A stretch of DNA of 32,608 nucleotides from DATFNV01 sp035266225 (GTDB lineage: Bacteria; Planctomycetota; Planctomycetia; Gemmatales; Gemmataceae): positions 1-32,608 of the forward strand of contig DATFNV010000037.1 in the NCBI GenBank assembly GCA_035266225.1. The letters run 5' to 3'. Under the pieces are notes generated by a model that saw only the letters and a list, made by a program, of their open reading frames with translations, did not search any database and was not told the origin of the DNA. Positions 7,433 through 15,479 of the stretch are shown one piece after another. Within the stretch, counting starts at the first letter, position 1. Every line of letters begins with the position of its first letter. The translations under genes and the position numbers were made by a program.

Positions 7433-10400
7433 ATGCCGCAGACCGTCGCCGCCGTCGCCGCCGACCCCGGCCCTCAGCAGGAGCAGCTCCGCCAGCGCCT
7501 CGCCGCCGTGCGCCGCCGCCTCCGCTTCGTTACCACCTTCCGCGGCAGCACCTGGCTGCTCGCCCTCCTCCTGGGCGGGGCCGCTGTCGCCGGCCTCCTC
7601 GACTGGCGCTTCCACCTCCCCGACGTCATCCGCGCCCTGCTCCTGGTCGCCACCCTCGCCGGCGCCGGCTACGTCTTCTACCGCCGCCTGTTCCTCCCGC
7701 TGCGGGAGAAGGATGACGACCTGACGCTGGCCCTGCGCATCGAGCAGCTCTACCCTGGCCTCAACGATAGCTTCGCCAGCGCCGTGCAGTTCCTCGACAC
7801 GGAGCAAGGACACGACTCCCCGGCGATGCGCCGCGAGGCGGTCAGCCGCGGCCTGCGCGGCGTCTCCAAGTGTGACTTTAGCCGCCTGGTCAACACGCGC
7901 GGCCTGTGGCGGCTCGGCGTCCTGGCGCTGGCGCCGCTCCTGGTCGTCACCGGACTTGGCCTGTGGCAGCCCGCCCTCGCCGGCGTCGCCCTGATGCGCC
8001 TGGTCGATCCGTTCGGCGGCCACCGCTGGCCGACAAAAACGCGCATCGAGCTGGACGAGGTGCGCCGCCACATCGGGCAGAACGAGCCGTTCGAGGTCGC
8101 CGGCCGCGTCTTCGGTGTCATTCCGCCGACCGCCTCGGTTGCCTTCAAACTCGACGGCCCTTCTCCAACCGAGTACACCTGCGACATCACCGCTGAGGAA
8201 GACGGCAAGTCGGGCACCTTCCGCATGCGCCTCGAGGCGGGCAAGGCCAAGGGCAAGACCTTCTCCTTCCAGGTCCGTGCCAACGACGCCGTCACCAAAT
8301 GGCAGGAGATCGACGTCCTGCCGCCGCCGCAGCTGGTGCCGCTCGACGGCAAGGCCTCGCCGCAGGTCCACCTGGCGTTCCCCCGCTACACCCAGGTGGC
8401 CGACGTGGACCTCGAGCCCGGGAGCGGCAAGGTGGTCGCCGTCAACGGCAGCGTCGTCACCCTGCGCGCCGCCGCCGACCGGCCGTTGTCCGCCGCCTGG
8501 ATCGAGTTCCGCCCCGAACCGCCCTCCGTCGAACTCGAATTGTTCCTGGCCCCACTCGGTGCCGGCGACCCCTTTGCCGCCCTGGCTGTCGCCGCCGCCG
8601 GCCGCAGCATCACCGAGACGGTCCCCGCGACCCTGCAAGAAGGCGACCACCGCCGGCTGAGCGTCACCTTCATCCCGCCGGTCAGCGGCAACTACGTCCT
8701 GCACTTCGCCGACGAGAGCGGCCTGGCCAACAGCCGCATGTTCGAGTTGAACGTCTTCGCCGACCCACCGCCGGTCGTCACCCTGGAGCGGCCGGCGCCG
8801 GCGCGCGATAACCTCATCGTCCTGCCCGACGCCACCCTGGAACTGCACGTGCTGGCCGAGGACCAGCAGTTCGCCGTTCGCCACGTCTGGCTGGAATACC
8901 GCTGCAAGAAGGCCGACCCGCCGCGCCGCCTGAAGTTGTTCGCGCCGGGGCCCGCCGTGAAGGAACGGCCGCAGCGCGTCCCGGTCCTCCGCAAGCTGCC
9001 GCTGAGGGAGTTCAAGCACCTCGACCCGACCGAGGGCGGCGGCCTCAAGGAGGGCGACGTCCTCACCATTCAGGCCTGCGCCGACGACTACGACGACGTG
9101 TCCGCCGGCAAGGGGCCCGGCCGGAGCCACGAGGTCGAGATCCGCATCGTCGGCCAGAACGCCCTGGAGATCGTCGTCAACCAGGCCCAGGCGAAGGTGC
9201 AGCAGGAACTCGTCGTCCTCAAGAAAATGCAGCAGGAAGCAACGAAAAAGGTCAACGACGTGCAGCAGCACCTGAAGCAAACCGGCAAGCTCTCGCAGGA
9301 CGACCTCGAGCAGCTGTTGCAAGCGGAGGACACCCAGCGTAAGGTGCGCGACCGCATCGGCGACAAGAAGGAGGGGCTGCGGGCCGAGGTCGAGCGCATC
9401 CGCGACACGCTGCGCGACAACCCGTTGCCGCGCTCCGGCAGCGAGAAGCGCATGGAGCGCGTCGCCGAGGAACTGGACCGCCTGACCCGCGAGGAACTAC
9501 CGCAGATCGAGCCGCGCTTGACCAACGCCCGCAAGCAGGACGGCAATGACCCGAACAAGCCCGACAAGGCGGCCGCCCGCGAACAGGCCGAACGCAAGGA
9601 GCGTGAAGCGAAGGAACTCGAGCGCCGCGCCGACGAGAAGGAGAAGGCCGCCGCCGAGGCCGAGCGGGCGGTGAAGGACAAACCGAAGGACGACCCCGAA
9701 CGGCAGCAGGCCGACAAGGACGCCGCCGCCAAGCGGAAGGAAGCCGAGGCCGAGCGCGAGAAGGCACGCGAGCTGCAAAAACAGGCCCAGGAACTGCGTC
9801 AGCAGGCCGACGGCGCCCGCCAACTGCTCCAGGAGGCCAAGAAGCACCAGGAAGAAGTCGAAAAGACCTTCGAGGATCTGCTGAAGAACACCCTGGACTC
9901 GTTCACCAGCACCCAGGAGGTCAAGGGCGAGGCCAAGTCGCTCCTGGAAGAAGAGAAGCGCTTGCAGCACCAGACCGAAGAGCTGCAGCGCAAAGAGCTG
10001 GCAGGACTGAAGCCCGAGGAGCGCAAGGAGTACGACGACGCCCTCGAACAGCTCAAGGCCGATCAGCAGAAGTTGCGCGAGCGGACCGAGCAACTCCTGG
10101 ATAAAATGGACCGCGTCGCCCAGGAGCGCGAGCAGCGCGACCCGCAGACCGCCAAGGAGATGAAGGACGCCGCCCAACTCGGCCGCGACAAGAATATCGC
10201 CGAGTCGATGAGGCAAGCCCAGGAACACCTCAAGGACAAGGAGCCGGGCGAGGCCGCCAAGAAGGAGCGCGAGAGCGTCGAGAAGCTCCAGGACCTGGTC
10301 AAGCAACTCGAGGATCGCCGCGAGGCCGAACTGAACCGGGCGGCGCAGAACCTCCGCAAGGAAGAAAAGGAGTTGCAGAAGCTGAAAGAGGACATGGAGA

Positions 10401-11443
10401 AGCTGCGGAAAAAGATCCAGGAAGCCGAAAAGATCCGCGACCCGAAGGAGCGCGAGAAGGAGTTGCAGCGCCTGGCCCGCGAAGAGAAGGAGCTGGAAGA
10501 AAAGGTCCGGCAGAAGGCAGAACAGCTGTCGCGGCAACGGTCGCCGCGGGCCGCGCAGGCCGCGCAGAAGGCGGCCGAGGCGATGCAGCGGATGGCCCAG
10601 AAGCTCGAGCGCGGCGAGAATGCCCAGGAGGAACAGCAGGAAGTCCTCGACCGGCTCCAGGAAGCCCGCGACGAAGAAAAGAAGGCCCGCGAACAGATCG
10701 AGGAGGAACTGGAGCGCGAGCAGCTCGCCAAGGTCGCCGACCAGATCAAGGCGATCAAGGAGCGGCAGGAGGCCCTCATCGCCGAGCGCGAGCGCATCCA
10801 GAACCTCCTGCTGCAGCGGCCGGAAGGCTTTCGCACGCTCCTGACCAGCCTCGGCGACCTATCGCGCAACCAGGGGTCGAAGGAAGGCGGATTGGCCAAG
10901 GAGCTGTCCACCCTGGCCGATAAGAAATTGGAAGGGGCCCCGGTCTTCGCCCGCCTGTTGCGAAAAACGTCGGAGGTGATGGACCAGGCCGCGCAACGCT
11001 TGCAGGAGCATCGCGACCTGGTCTTGAAGGAGCACGACAAGCCGGAAACCGAGGCCGTCGTCGTGGCGGCCCGGTTGCAGAAGGACGCCCTGACCCGCCT
11101 GGAAAACGTGTTGCAAACTCTCAAGGAGGAGCAAAACGCCCCGCTCGCCGCACGCAACAACGACGGCGGTGGGGGCGGCGGCGGAGACGGGGGAGATGGC
11201 GGAGGGGCCGGCGCCGGCAACGGCAGCGAAATCCCGCCGCTGGCGCAGCTCAAGTTGCTGCGCCAGATGCAGGCCGACATAAACAAGCGCACCGAGGACT
11301 TCCGCAAGGCCAATCCCGACCCGGCGAAACTCGACGACAAGGGCAAGGCCGAGTTACAGGACATCCGTCGCGCGCAGCAGGAAGTCGGCGAGCTGCTCGA
11401 GGAGTTGATCGAACCTGACGATGGAGGAGGTGACAAGCCGTGA
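7433..11443 (+). CDS. DUF4175-like giant membrane protein with long coiled coil
   Basis: 1336 aa. The start at 7433 (MPQTVAAVAADPGP) is chosen because coding character begins here; the longer open frame passes through the promoter and a repeat. Three membrane segments lie near 38-57, 62-82 and 155-178. A periplasmic beta-rich part of about 400 residues follows, with Ig-like stretches (for example SGNYVLHFADESGLANSRMF). From about 580 to 1220 the chain is a highly charged Glu/Lys/Gln/Arg coiled coil, then a glycine/aspartate-rich linker near 1244. The architecture fits the DUF4175 family seen in planctomycetes and some proteobacteria, whose function is unknown. The last four bases overlap the next start (GTGA), so translation is likely coupled. 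It heads a probable four-gene operon. Confidence 0.8.
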   Translation: MPQTVAAVAADPGPQQEQLRQRLAAVRRRLRFVTTFRGSTWLLALLLGGAAVAGLLDWRFHLPDVIRALLLVATLAGAGYVFYRRLFLPLREKDDDLTLALRIEQLYPGLNDSFASAVQFLDTEQGHDSPAMRREAVSRGLRGVSKCDFSRLVNTRGLWRLGVLALAPLLVVTGLGLWQPALAGVALMRLVDPFGGHRWPTKTRIELDEVRRHIGQNEPFEVAGRVFGVIPPTASVAFKLDGPSPTEYTCDITAEEDGKSGTFRMRLEAGKAKGKTFSFQVRANDAVTKWQEIDVLPPPQLVPLDGKASPQVHLAFPRYTQVADVDLEPGSGKVVAVNGSVVTLRAAADRPLSAAWIEFRPEPPSVELELFLAPLGAGDPFAALAVAAAGRSITETVPATLQEGDHRRLSVTFIPPVSGNYVLHFADESGLANSRMFELNVFADPPPVVTLERPAPARDNLIVLPDATLELHVLAEDQQFAVRHVWLEYRCKKADPPRRLKLFAPGPAVKERPQRVPVLRKLPLREFKHLDPTEGGGLKEGDVLTIQACADDYDDVSAGKGPGRSHEVEIRIVGQNALEIVVNQAQAKVQQELVVLKKMQQEATKKVNDVQQHLKQTGKLSQDDLEQLLQAEDTQRKVRDRIGDKKEGLRAEVERIRDTLRDNPLPRSGSEKRMERVAEELDRLTREELPQIEPRLTNARKQDGNDPNKPDKAAAREQAERKEREAKELERRADEKEKAAAEAERAVKDKPKDDPERQQADKDAAAKRKEAEAEREKARELQKQAQELRQQADGARQLLQEAKKHQEEVEKTFEDLLKNTLDSFTSTQEVKGEAKSLLEEEKRLQHQTEELQRKELAGLKPEERKEYDDALEQLKADQQKLRERTEQLLDKMDRVAQEREQRDPQTAKEMKDAAQLGRDKNIAESMRQAQEHLKDKEPGEAAKKERESVEKLQDLVKQLEDRREAELNRAAQNLRKEEKELQKLKEDMEKLRKKIQEAEKIRDPKEREKELQRLAREEKELEEKVRQKAEQLSRQRSPRAAQAAQKAAEAMQRMAQKLERGENAQEEQQEVLDRLQEARDEEKKAREQIEEELEREQLAKVADQIKAIKERQEALIAERERIQNLLLQRPEGFRTLLTSLGDLSRNQGSKEGGLAKELSTLADKKLEGAPVFARLLRKTSEVMDQAAQRLQEHRDLVLKEHDKPETEAVVVAARLQKDALTRLENVLQTLKEEQNAPLAARNNDGGGGGGGDGGDGGGAGAGNGSEIPPLAQLKLLRQMQADINKRTEDFRKANPDPAKLDDKGKAELQDIRRAQQEVGELLEELIEPDDGGGDKP

Positions 11444-12369
11444 TCAATCGCATAGTCGTGGGAGTGCTGAGCGTTGCCTTCCTCCTGGCCGGCCTGGCCA
11501 TCGCCCAGGACCCGCCCGGTGGGGACGATCCTCCCGTGCGCCTCAAGAAGAAGAACCGGCCCGACGTGGCCGAGCCGGCCAAGGAGGACCAGCCGAAGCC
11601 GGCCGACCCGCCGAAGGAGGAGCCGAAAGAGAAGGATCCCAAGCCGAAGGATCCCAAGGCCAAGGATCCCAAGGAGGGTGACGAGCCGGCCCAGCCCGAC
11701 GAGCCGGAGATGGACCAGGCGGAAGTGCTCAACCGCGTCGGCAAGAACATGCGGACTTCCGAAGACCGCCTCGACCACCGCGAATTGACCGACGCCACGC
11801 GCCAGGTGCAGGAGGACATCTTGAAGGACCTGGACTCGCTCATCAACCAGGCGAAGAATGGTGGCGGGGGCGGCGGCGCGGACCAGCAGCAAAATCAGAA
11901 CGATCAGCAGAACCAGGACAACAAGCAGGATCAGAGTGGCGAGAAGAAGAACCAGGGCGGCAAGTCGGGACAGGACGGCAAGGTCAAGCCCGGGATGGCG
12001 AGCCGCAAGGGGGGTCTGAAGGGCCAACAGCAGGCGAAGGCCGGCCAGGGAAAGAAGCCAGGCGGTCAACCCCAGGGTGGGCAGAAGCCGGGCGAACAGC
12101 AGGCGAAGGCCGACCCGGGACAGCAGGGCGGCGGGCAGCAGGGGGAGAAGCCGCCGCAGGGTCAGAACGGCAACCAGGGCGGCGGCGGTAAGTCGCAGGG
12201 CGAACCGTCGAAGCTCGCCGAGATGTACAAGGACGTGTGGGGCCACCTGCCCGAGACAATGCGCGCCGAGATGAACGCGTATTCGCGCGAGCAGTTCATG
12301 GCCAAGTACAACGACCTGATCAAGCAGTACTACAGCACCGTCGCCGAGAAGAGCCGCAAGAAGGACTAA
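11440..12369 (+). CDS. Secreted low-complexity Lys/Gln/Gly-rich protein coupled to the DUF4175-like gene
   Basis: 309 aa starting with GTG 11440, inside the stop region of the preceding gene, with GGAGGAGG at 11423-11430 as ribosome site. The N-terminus MINRIVVGVLSVAFLLAGLA ends in IAQ and is a signal peptide. Next come acidic/lysine KEKDPKPKDPKAKDPK repeats, a short helical region (about 88-130, EDRLDHRELTDATRQVQEDI), a long Gln/Gly/Lys-rich disordered stretch (about 140-255), and a conserved-looking C-terminal segment, EMYKDVWGHLPETMRAEMNA followed by YSREQFMAKYNDLIKQYY. I associate that tail with proteins that follow DUF4175-like genes in planctomycetes, but no function is known. It probably acts in the periplasm with the coiled-coil partner. 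Confidence 0.8.
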   Translation: MINRIVVGVLSVAFLLAGLAIAQDPPGGDDPPVRLKKKNRPDVAEPAKEDQPKPADPPKEEPKEKDPKPKDPKAKDPKEGDEPAQPDEPEMDQAEVLNRVGKNMRTSEDRLDHRELTDATRQVQEDILKDLDSLINQAKNGGGGGGADQQQNQNDQQNQDNKQDQSGEKKNQGGKSGQDGKVKPGMASRKGGLKGQQQAKAGQGKKPGGQPQGGQKPGEQQAKADPGQQGGGQQGEKPPQGQNGNQGGGGKSQGEPSKLAEMYKDVWGHLPETMRAEMNAYSREQFMAKYNDLIKQYYSTVAEKSRKKD

Positions 12370-12370
12370 C

Positions 12371-12412
12371 GCCGCTTGCCGGTTTGCAACGAGATGCGAA
12401 GCCGCAAGCGGC
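12371..12412. repeat. Nested palindrome (family A, copy 2, left arm decayed)
   Basis: The right arm (12395-12412) is the intact 18-mer of the family. The left arm (12371-12388) differs at three or four positions. It begins 1 nt after the stop codon of the low-complexity gene and ends 22 nt before ATG 12435, inside the operon, so it is transcribed and could attenuate or protect the message. Confidence 0.85.
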
Positions 12413-12434
12413 AGAAAATCAGGGGAGACTTCCC

Positions 12435-13568
12435 ATGTGGACTCGTCGCCAGTTCCTGACGCGTAGCGCCCTCGGCGTTCTGGGGGCCTCGGGCACCGCG
12501 CTGGCCTTCCAGGGGGACGCCGTCCGTGAGGCGATGCCCGACGGCGGGCAGGCGCGCGGCATGGTGACGGCGGAAGCCGAAACCGCCATCGAGCGCGGGC
12601 TGGAGTTCCTCGCCCAGCTGCAGGGGGATAACGGCTCCTGGGGCACCGGCGGCTACTCGCAGAATGTTGCCGTCACCAGCCTGGCGGCGCTGGCCCTGAT
12701 GGCGGGAGGCAACCTCCCCGGCCGCGGCAAGTACGGCAAACACGTCAAGGACGCCCTGCAATTCGTGGTCTCCCGGGGGCAGATGCCGGCGGGCCGCCTG
12801 GGGCCCTTCGCTCACCCCGAGGGCTTCCTGCACAACACCGGCCACATCGGCCAGCAGGGGCCAATGTACAGCCACGGCTTCGGCACCCTCCTGCTCGGCG
12901 AGGCCTGTGGCATGGTGCCGGACGTACCGTTGCGGGACGACCTCCGCAAGGTGCTCGGCAAGGCGGTCCGGGTCATCGTCAGCTCCCAGAGCCTCTCCGG
13001 CGGCTGGCGCTACAACCCCCAGCCGGGCGATGCCGACATCTCCGTGACCGTCTGCCAGATGATGGCCCTGCGCTCGGCCAAGAACGCGGGGATCGACGTC
13101 CCCAAATCGGTCGCCGAGCGCTGCGTCAAGTACGTCAAGAGCTGCCACAACGGCGACGGCTCGTTCGTCTACCAGGCGAACAACCGGGCCTTCCTCTTCC
13201 CCGGCGGCGCCGGCGGCGGCTTCGCCCGCACCGCGGCCGGCGTCTCCGCCCTGTACAGCGCTGGCATCTACAAGGTGGTGGAGATCGATTCCGGCCTCAA
13301 CTACCTCCTCAGGAACCGCCAGCGCCGCTTCGGGCGCCAGCCGGCCGACATGCACTACTTCTACGGCCACTACTACGCCGTCCAGGCCATGTGGACCGCC
13401 GGCGGCACCTACTGGAGCGACTGGTTCCCGGCCGTCCGTGACGAATTGGTCCAGAGCCAGGAGCGCAACGGCTCCTGGTCGGACATGATTTGCAGCCACT
13501 ACGGCACCGCCATGGCCTGCATCATCCTTCAGGTGCCCAACAACTACCTGCCGATCTTGCAGAAGTGA
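12435..13568 (+). CDS. TAT-exported prenyltransferase/squalene-cyclase-repeat protein
   Basis: 377 aa from ATG 12435, preceded by AGGGGAGA (12421-12428). The N-terminus MWTRRQFLTRSALGVLGASG is a twin-arginine signal (TRRQFL) with an AxA-type cleavage region. The mature part contains repeats of the alpha/alpha-toroid type: FLAQLQGDNGSWGTGGYSQN, SSQSLSGGWRYNPQPGDADI, KSCHNGDGSFVYQANN and QSQERNGSWSDMICSHYGTA. These are QxxxGSW-like motifs as in squalene-hopene cyclases and prenyltransferase beta subunits. The Asp-rich catalytic DxDD of cyclases is not seen, so it is more likely a binding or structural toroid, common in planctomycetes. It is the third gene of the operon and acts outside the cytoplasmic membrane. 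Confidence 0.85.
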   Translation: MWTRRQFLTRSALGVLGASGTALAFQGDAVREAMPDGGQARGMVTAEAETAIERGLEFLAQLQGDNGSWGTGGYSQNVAVTSLAALALMAGGNLPGRGKYGKHVKDALQFVVSRGQMPAGRLGPFAHPEGFLHNTGHIGQQGPMYSHGFGTLLLGEACGMVPDVPLRDDLRKVLGKAVRVIVSSQSLSGGWRYNPQPGDADISVTVCQMMALRSAKNAGIDVPKSVAERCVKYVKSCHNGDGSFVYQANNRAFLFPGGAGGGFARTAAGVSALYSAGIYKVVEIDSGLNYLLRNRQRRFGRQPADMHYFYGHYYAVQAMWTAGGTYWSDWFPAVRDELVQSQERNGSWSDMICSHYGTAMACIILQVPNNYLPILQK

Positions 13569-13597
13569 CCCGAACCCTACCCGGCGAGAGGAGAACG

Positions 13598-14827
13598 GTG
13601 CGGACGATGCTGGGCGCGGTACGTGGTACTCAGTACTCAGTACTCAGTACGCTGGCTCTCCTCCTCGCCGCCCTCGGGGCCTTGTCCGCCGACCCCGAGC
13701 CGGCGCCGCCGACCTTCACCCTGGACATCGCCTCCGGCAAGTCCCTGAAAGGCCCCCTGCGCGAGCTGGCGGCCGACTGGTCGGTTCGCCTCGGCGCCGC
13801 CCGCGCCGCCGGTGCCGACGTCGTGGCCCTGCGCCGCGACGGCATCCCCCTCCCCCCCGGACCGTCCGGCGAGCATGTCGTCTTCGCCAACGGCGACCGC
13901 CTGCCGGGGGAGGCGACGGAACTGGACGGCGAGCGCCTGCGGTTTCGCCTGGGCAAGGAGACACTCGCCCTGCCCCTGTCGGCCCTCTCGGTCATTTGGC
14001 TGGCCGCGCCCGACGGGGCCGAGCCCGACCGCCTCCGCCGCCGCCTGTCGGCCGAGGCGCGCACCCGCGACGTCATCCTGCTCCGCAACGGCGACACCGT
14101 CGAGGGCGTCGTCACCGGCCTCGACGCCCGTGCCGTCCGCCTCGAAGTCGATCGCAAGGGACTGACCGTCGAGCGCGGCAAGGTCGCGGTCATCGCCCTG
14201 AACAGCGAGCTGACCGCGGCGCCGAAGCCGAAGGCCCCTTACGGGCGCCTCGTCCTGCGCGACGGCACCCGCCTGTCGCTCGCCTCCGCCACCTGCGGCG
14301 ACGGCAAGACGCTGCTCGGCGACACGCTGTTCAAGACCGGCGTGAGCTTCCCGCTGGAGGACGTACTGGCGCTCTCCGTCGAGGGCGGGCCGGCGGTCTA
14401 CCTGTCCGAACTGAAGGCGAAGAAGTTCGAGCACACCCCCTACCTCGGCACTTCCTGGCCGTACGTCCTCGACGGCAGCGTGGACCGGCGCGACCTGCGC
14501 CTGGGCGGCAGCACCTTCGACCGGGGCGTCGGTCTGCACACCGAGAGCCGCCTCACCTACGACCTGGGCGGCCGCTACCGCCGCTTCGAGGCGCTCGTCG
14601 GCCTCGACGACAAGGGGGGCAAGGGCGGCAGCGCCCGGGTCCGCGTCCTGGTGGACGGCAAGCCGAAGGAGGGCGGCGACGACAGGGAGCTAGCCGGCCG
14701 CGGCGCGGCCGTCGTCGTCCGCGTGGACGTCACTGGGGCCAAGGAGCTGACGCTGCTGGCCGACTTCGGCGAGCGCGGCGGGGTGCGGGGACACGTCAAC
14801 TGGGCCGACGCCCGATTGATCAAGTAG
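13598..14827 (+). CDS. Secreted NPCBM/NEW2-domain protein
   Basis: 409 aa from GTG 13598, 4 nt after GAGAGGAG (13586-13593); ATG 13607 is the alternative. The signal peptide VLSTLALLLAALGALSA ends near residue 35. The middle (about 80-260) has three short beta repeats with LRNGDTVEGVVTGL and LRDGTRLSLASATC, typical of small barrel repeats in planctomycete secreted proteins. The C-terminal 135 residues form an NPCBM-type carbohydrate-binding domain: GTSWPYVLDGSVD, GGSTFDRGVGLHTESRLTYD, RRFEALVGLDD and a closing beta strand with NWADARLIK. It probably binds glycans outside the membrane. It starts 29 nt after the toroid gene, so it belongs to the same operon. Its signal sequence is partly encoded by a GTACTCA microsatellite. 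Confidence 0.85.
   Translation: MRTMLGAVRGTQYSVLSTLALLLAALGALSADPEPAPPTFTLDIASGKSLKGPLRELAADWSVRLGAARAAGADVVALRRDGIPLPPGPSGEHVVFANGDRLPGEATELDGERLRFRLGKETLALPLSALSVIWLAAPDGAEPDRLRRRLSAEARTRDVILLRNGDTVEGVVTGLDARAVRLEVDRKGLTVERGKVAVIALNSELTAAPKPKAPYGRLVLRDGTRLSLASATCGDGKTLLGDTLFKTGVSFPLEDVLALSVEGGPAVYLSELKAKKFEHTPYLGTSWPYVLDGSVDRRDLRLGGSTFDRGVGLHTESRLTYDLGGRYRRFEALVGLDDKGGKGGSARVRVLVDGKPKEGGDDRELAGRGAAVVVRVDVTGAKELTLLADFGERGGVRGHVNWADARLIK
13626..13650 (+). repeat. GTACTCA tandem repeat inside a signal-peptide coding region
   Basis: Three exact GTACTCA units (13626-13646) followed by GTAC. In the gene's frame it is read as GTQYSVLST. I remember this QYSVLST reading as a frequent spurious peptide in planctomycete annotations, so it is probably a copy of a dispersed repeat. 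Confidence 0.85.
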
Positions 14828-14909
14828 AGGATTCCACCAAGGATCAAAAGCAACAACAGGGAGTCGATAAGGTAGCGATGCGGCTGGTGGAGATCCTGAA
14901 GAAGTTGAA

Positions 14910-14962
14910 GACGTAGCCGCTTGCGGCTTCGCAGGCCCTGCGAAGCCGCAAGCGGCTACGTC
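14910..14962. repeat. Nested palindrome (family A, copy 3) with GTAG...CTAC ends; bidirectional terminator position
   Basis: Arms of 24 nt (14910-14933 and 14939-14962) with the loop GGCCC, the longest copy of its family. GTAG at 14913-14916 and CTAC at 14956-14959 frame the core. It sits between the convergent NPCBM and DUF488 genes. The CTAC provides the TAG stop codon of the DUF488 gene on the minus strand. Confidence 0.9.
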
Positions 14963-15339
14963 TTCCGCGCCGCCAGGCGCGCCTCGATGAGCCCCTGCAG
15001 CAGCGTGCGGTGGCAGCGGACGGGATCGACACACGCCGACGAGCAGAGCAGCGTCACCGTCTTGCCTTCCCCCACGAGGCTCGCCAACTCGTCGATGAAC
15101 TCCGCCTGGGTCGTCATTTCTTCGAGGTAGCGCTGGCGGTAGGCGTCCCAACCGATCGGCTCGCCATGCTTACCGTAGTAGTCCGCGTGCAGTTCCTTGC
15201 TGGGGCCGAGGTCCTTGCACCAGGCGTCCCAGGTCTCGTCCTCCTTGCGGACGCCGCGCGGGCGGTAACGGCACACCAGCAGGCGAAAGCCGTCGTCCGC
15301 CTTCGACGGGTCGTTCCAGCGCTTCGACTTGATCGGCAT
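14956..15339 (-). CDS. DUF488 family protein
   Basis: 127 aa from ATG 15339, with GGAGGAGGAG just upstream. Motifs fit DUF488: a YRPRGVRKEDETWDAWCKDL segment, LHADYYGKHGEPIGWDAYRQ, and near the C-terminus VTLLCSSACVDPVRCHRTLL with conserved cysteines. The expected length is 115-180 aa. The family's biochemical role is unsettled; the Cys/His set suggests a metal or nucleotide site. It is a single leftward gene. Its last codon and stop (ACG TAG) lie inside the right arm of the palindrome at 14910-14962, so the repeat may have inserted at or replaced the original end. Confidence 0.85.
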   Translation of the reverse strand: MPIKSKRWNDPSKADDGFRLLVCRYRPRGVRKEDETWDAWCKDLGPSKELHADYYGKHGEPIGWDAYRQRYLEEMTTQAEFIDELASLVGEGKTVTLLCSSACVDPVRCHRTLLQGLIEARLAARKT

Positions 15340-15479
15340 GGCTCCTCCTCCGCGGGCGGCACCGTCGTTGTACCGCGGGGCGGGGAGCCGCGTCCACGCC
15401 CCCCGGAACACAGCGCGTCCCCGCCGGCAATCACGTGCCGGCGGGGACGAGGACCGCACCGGAGGTCGTCTCCTGTCGA

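Noticed and set aside
7412..9322. Minus-strand open frame of 636 codons
   Set aside because: Antisense of the DUF4175-like gene in a GC-rich genome, where stop-free antisense frames are expected.
10063..12246. Minus-strand open frame of 727 codons
   Set aside because: It mirrors the charged coiled-coil and low-complexity genes; Ser/Arg/Leu-rich antisense translation with no domain.
12366..13499. Minus-strand open frame opposite the TAT toroid gene
   Set aside because: The plus-strand frame has a TAT signal, a ribosome site and QxxxGSW repeats; the antisense product has none.
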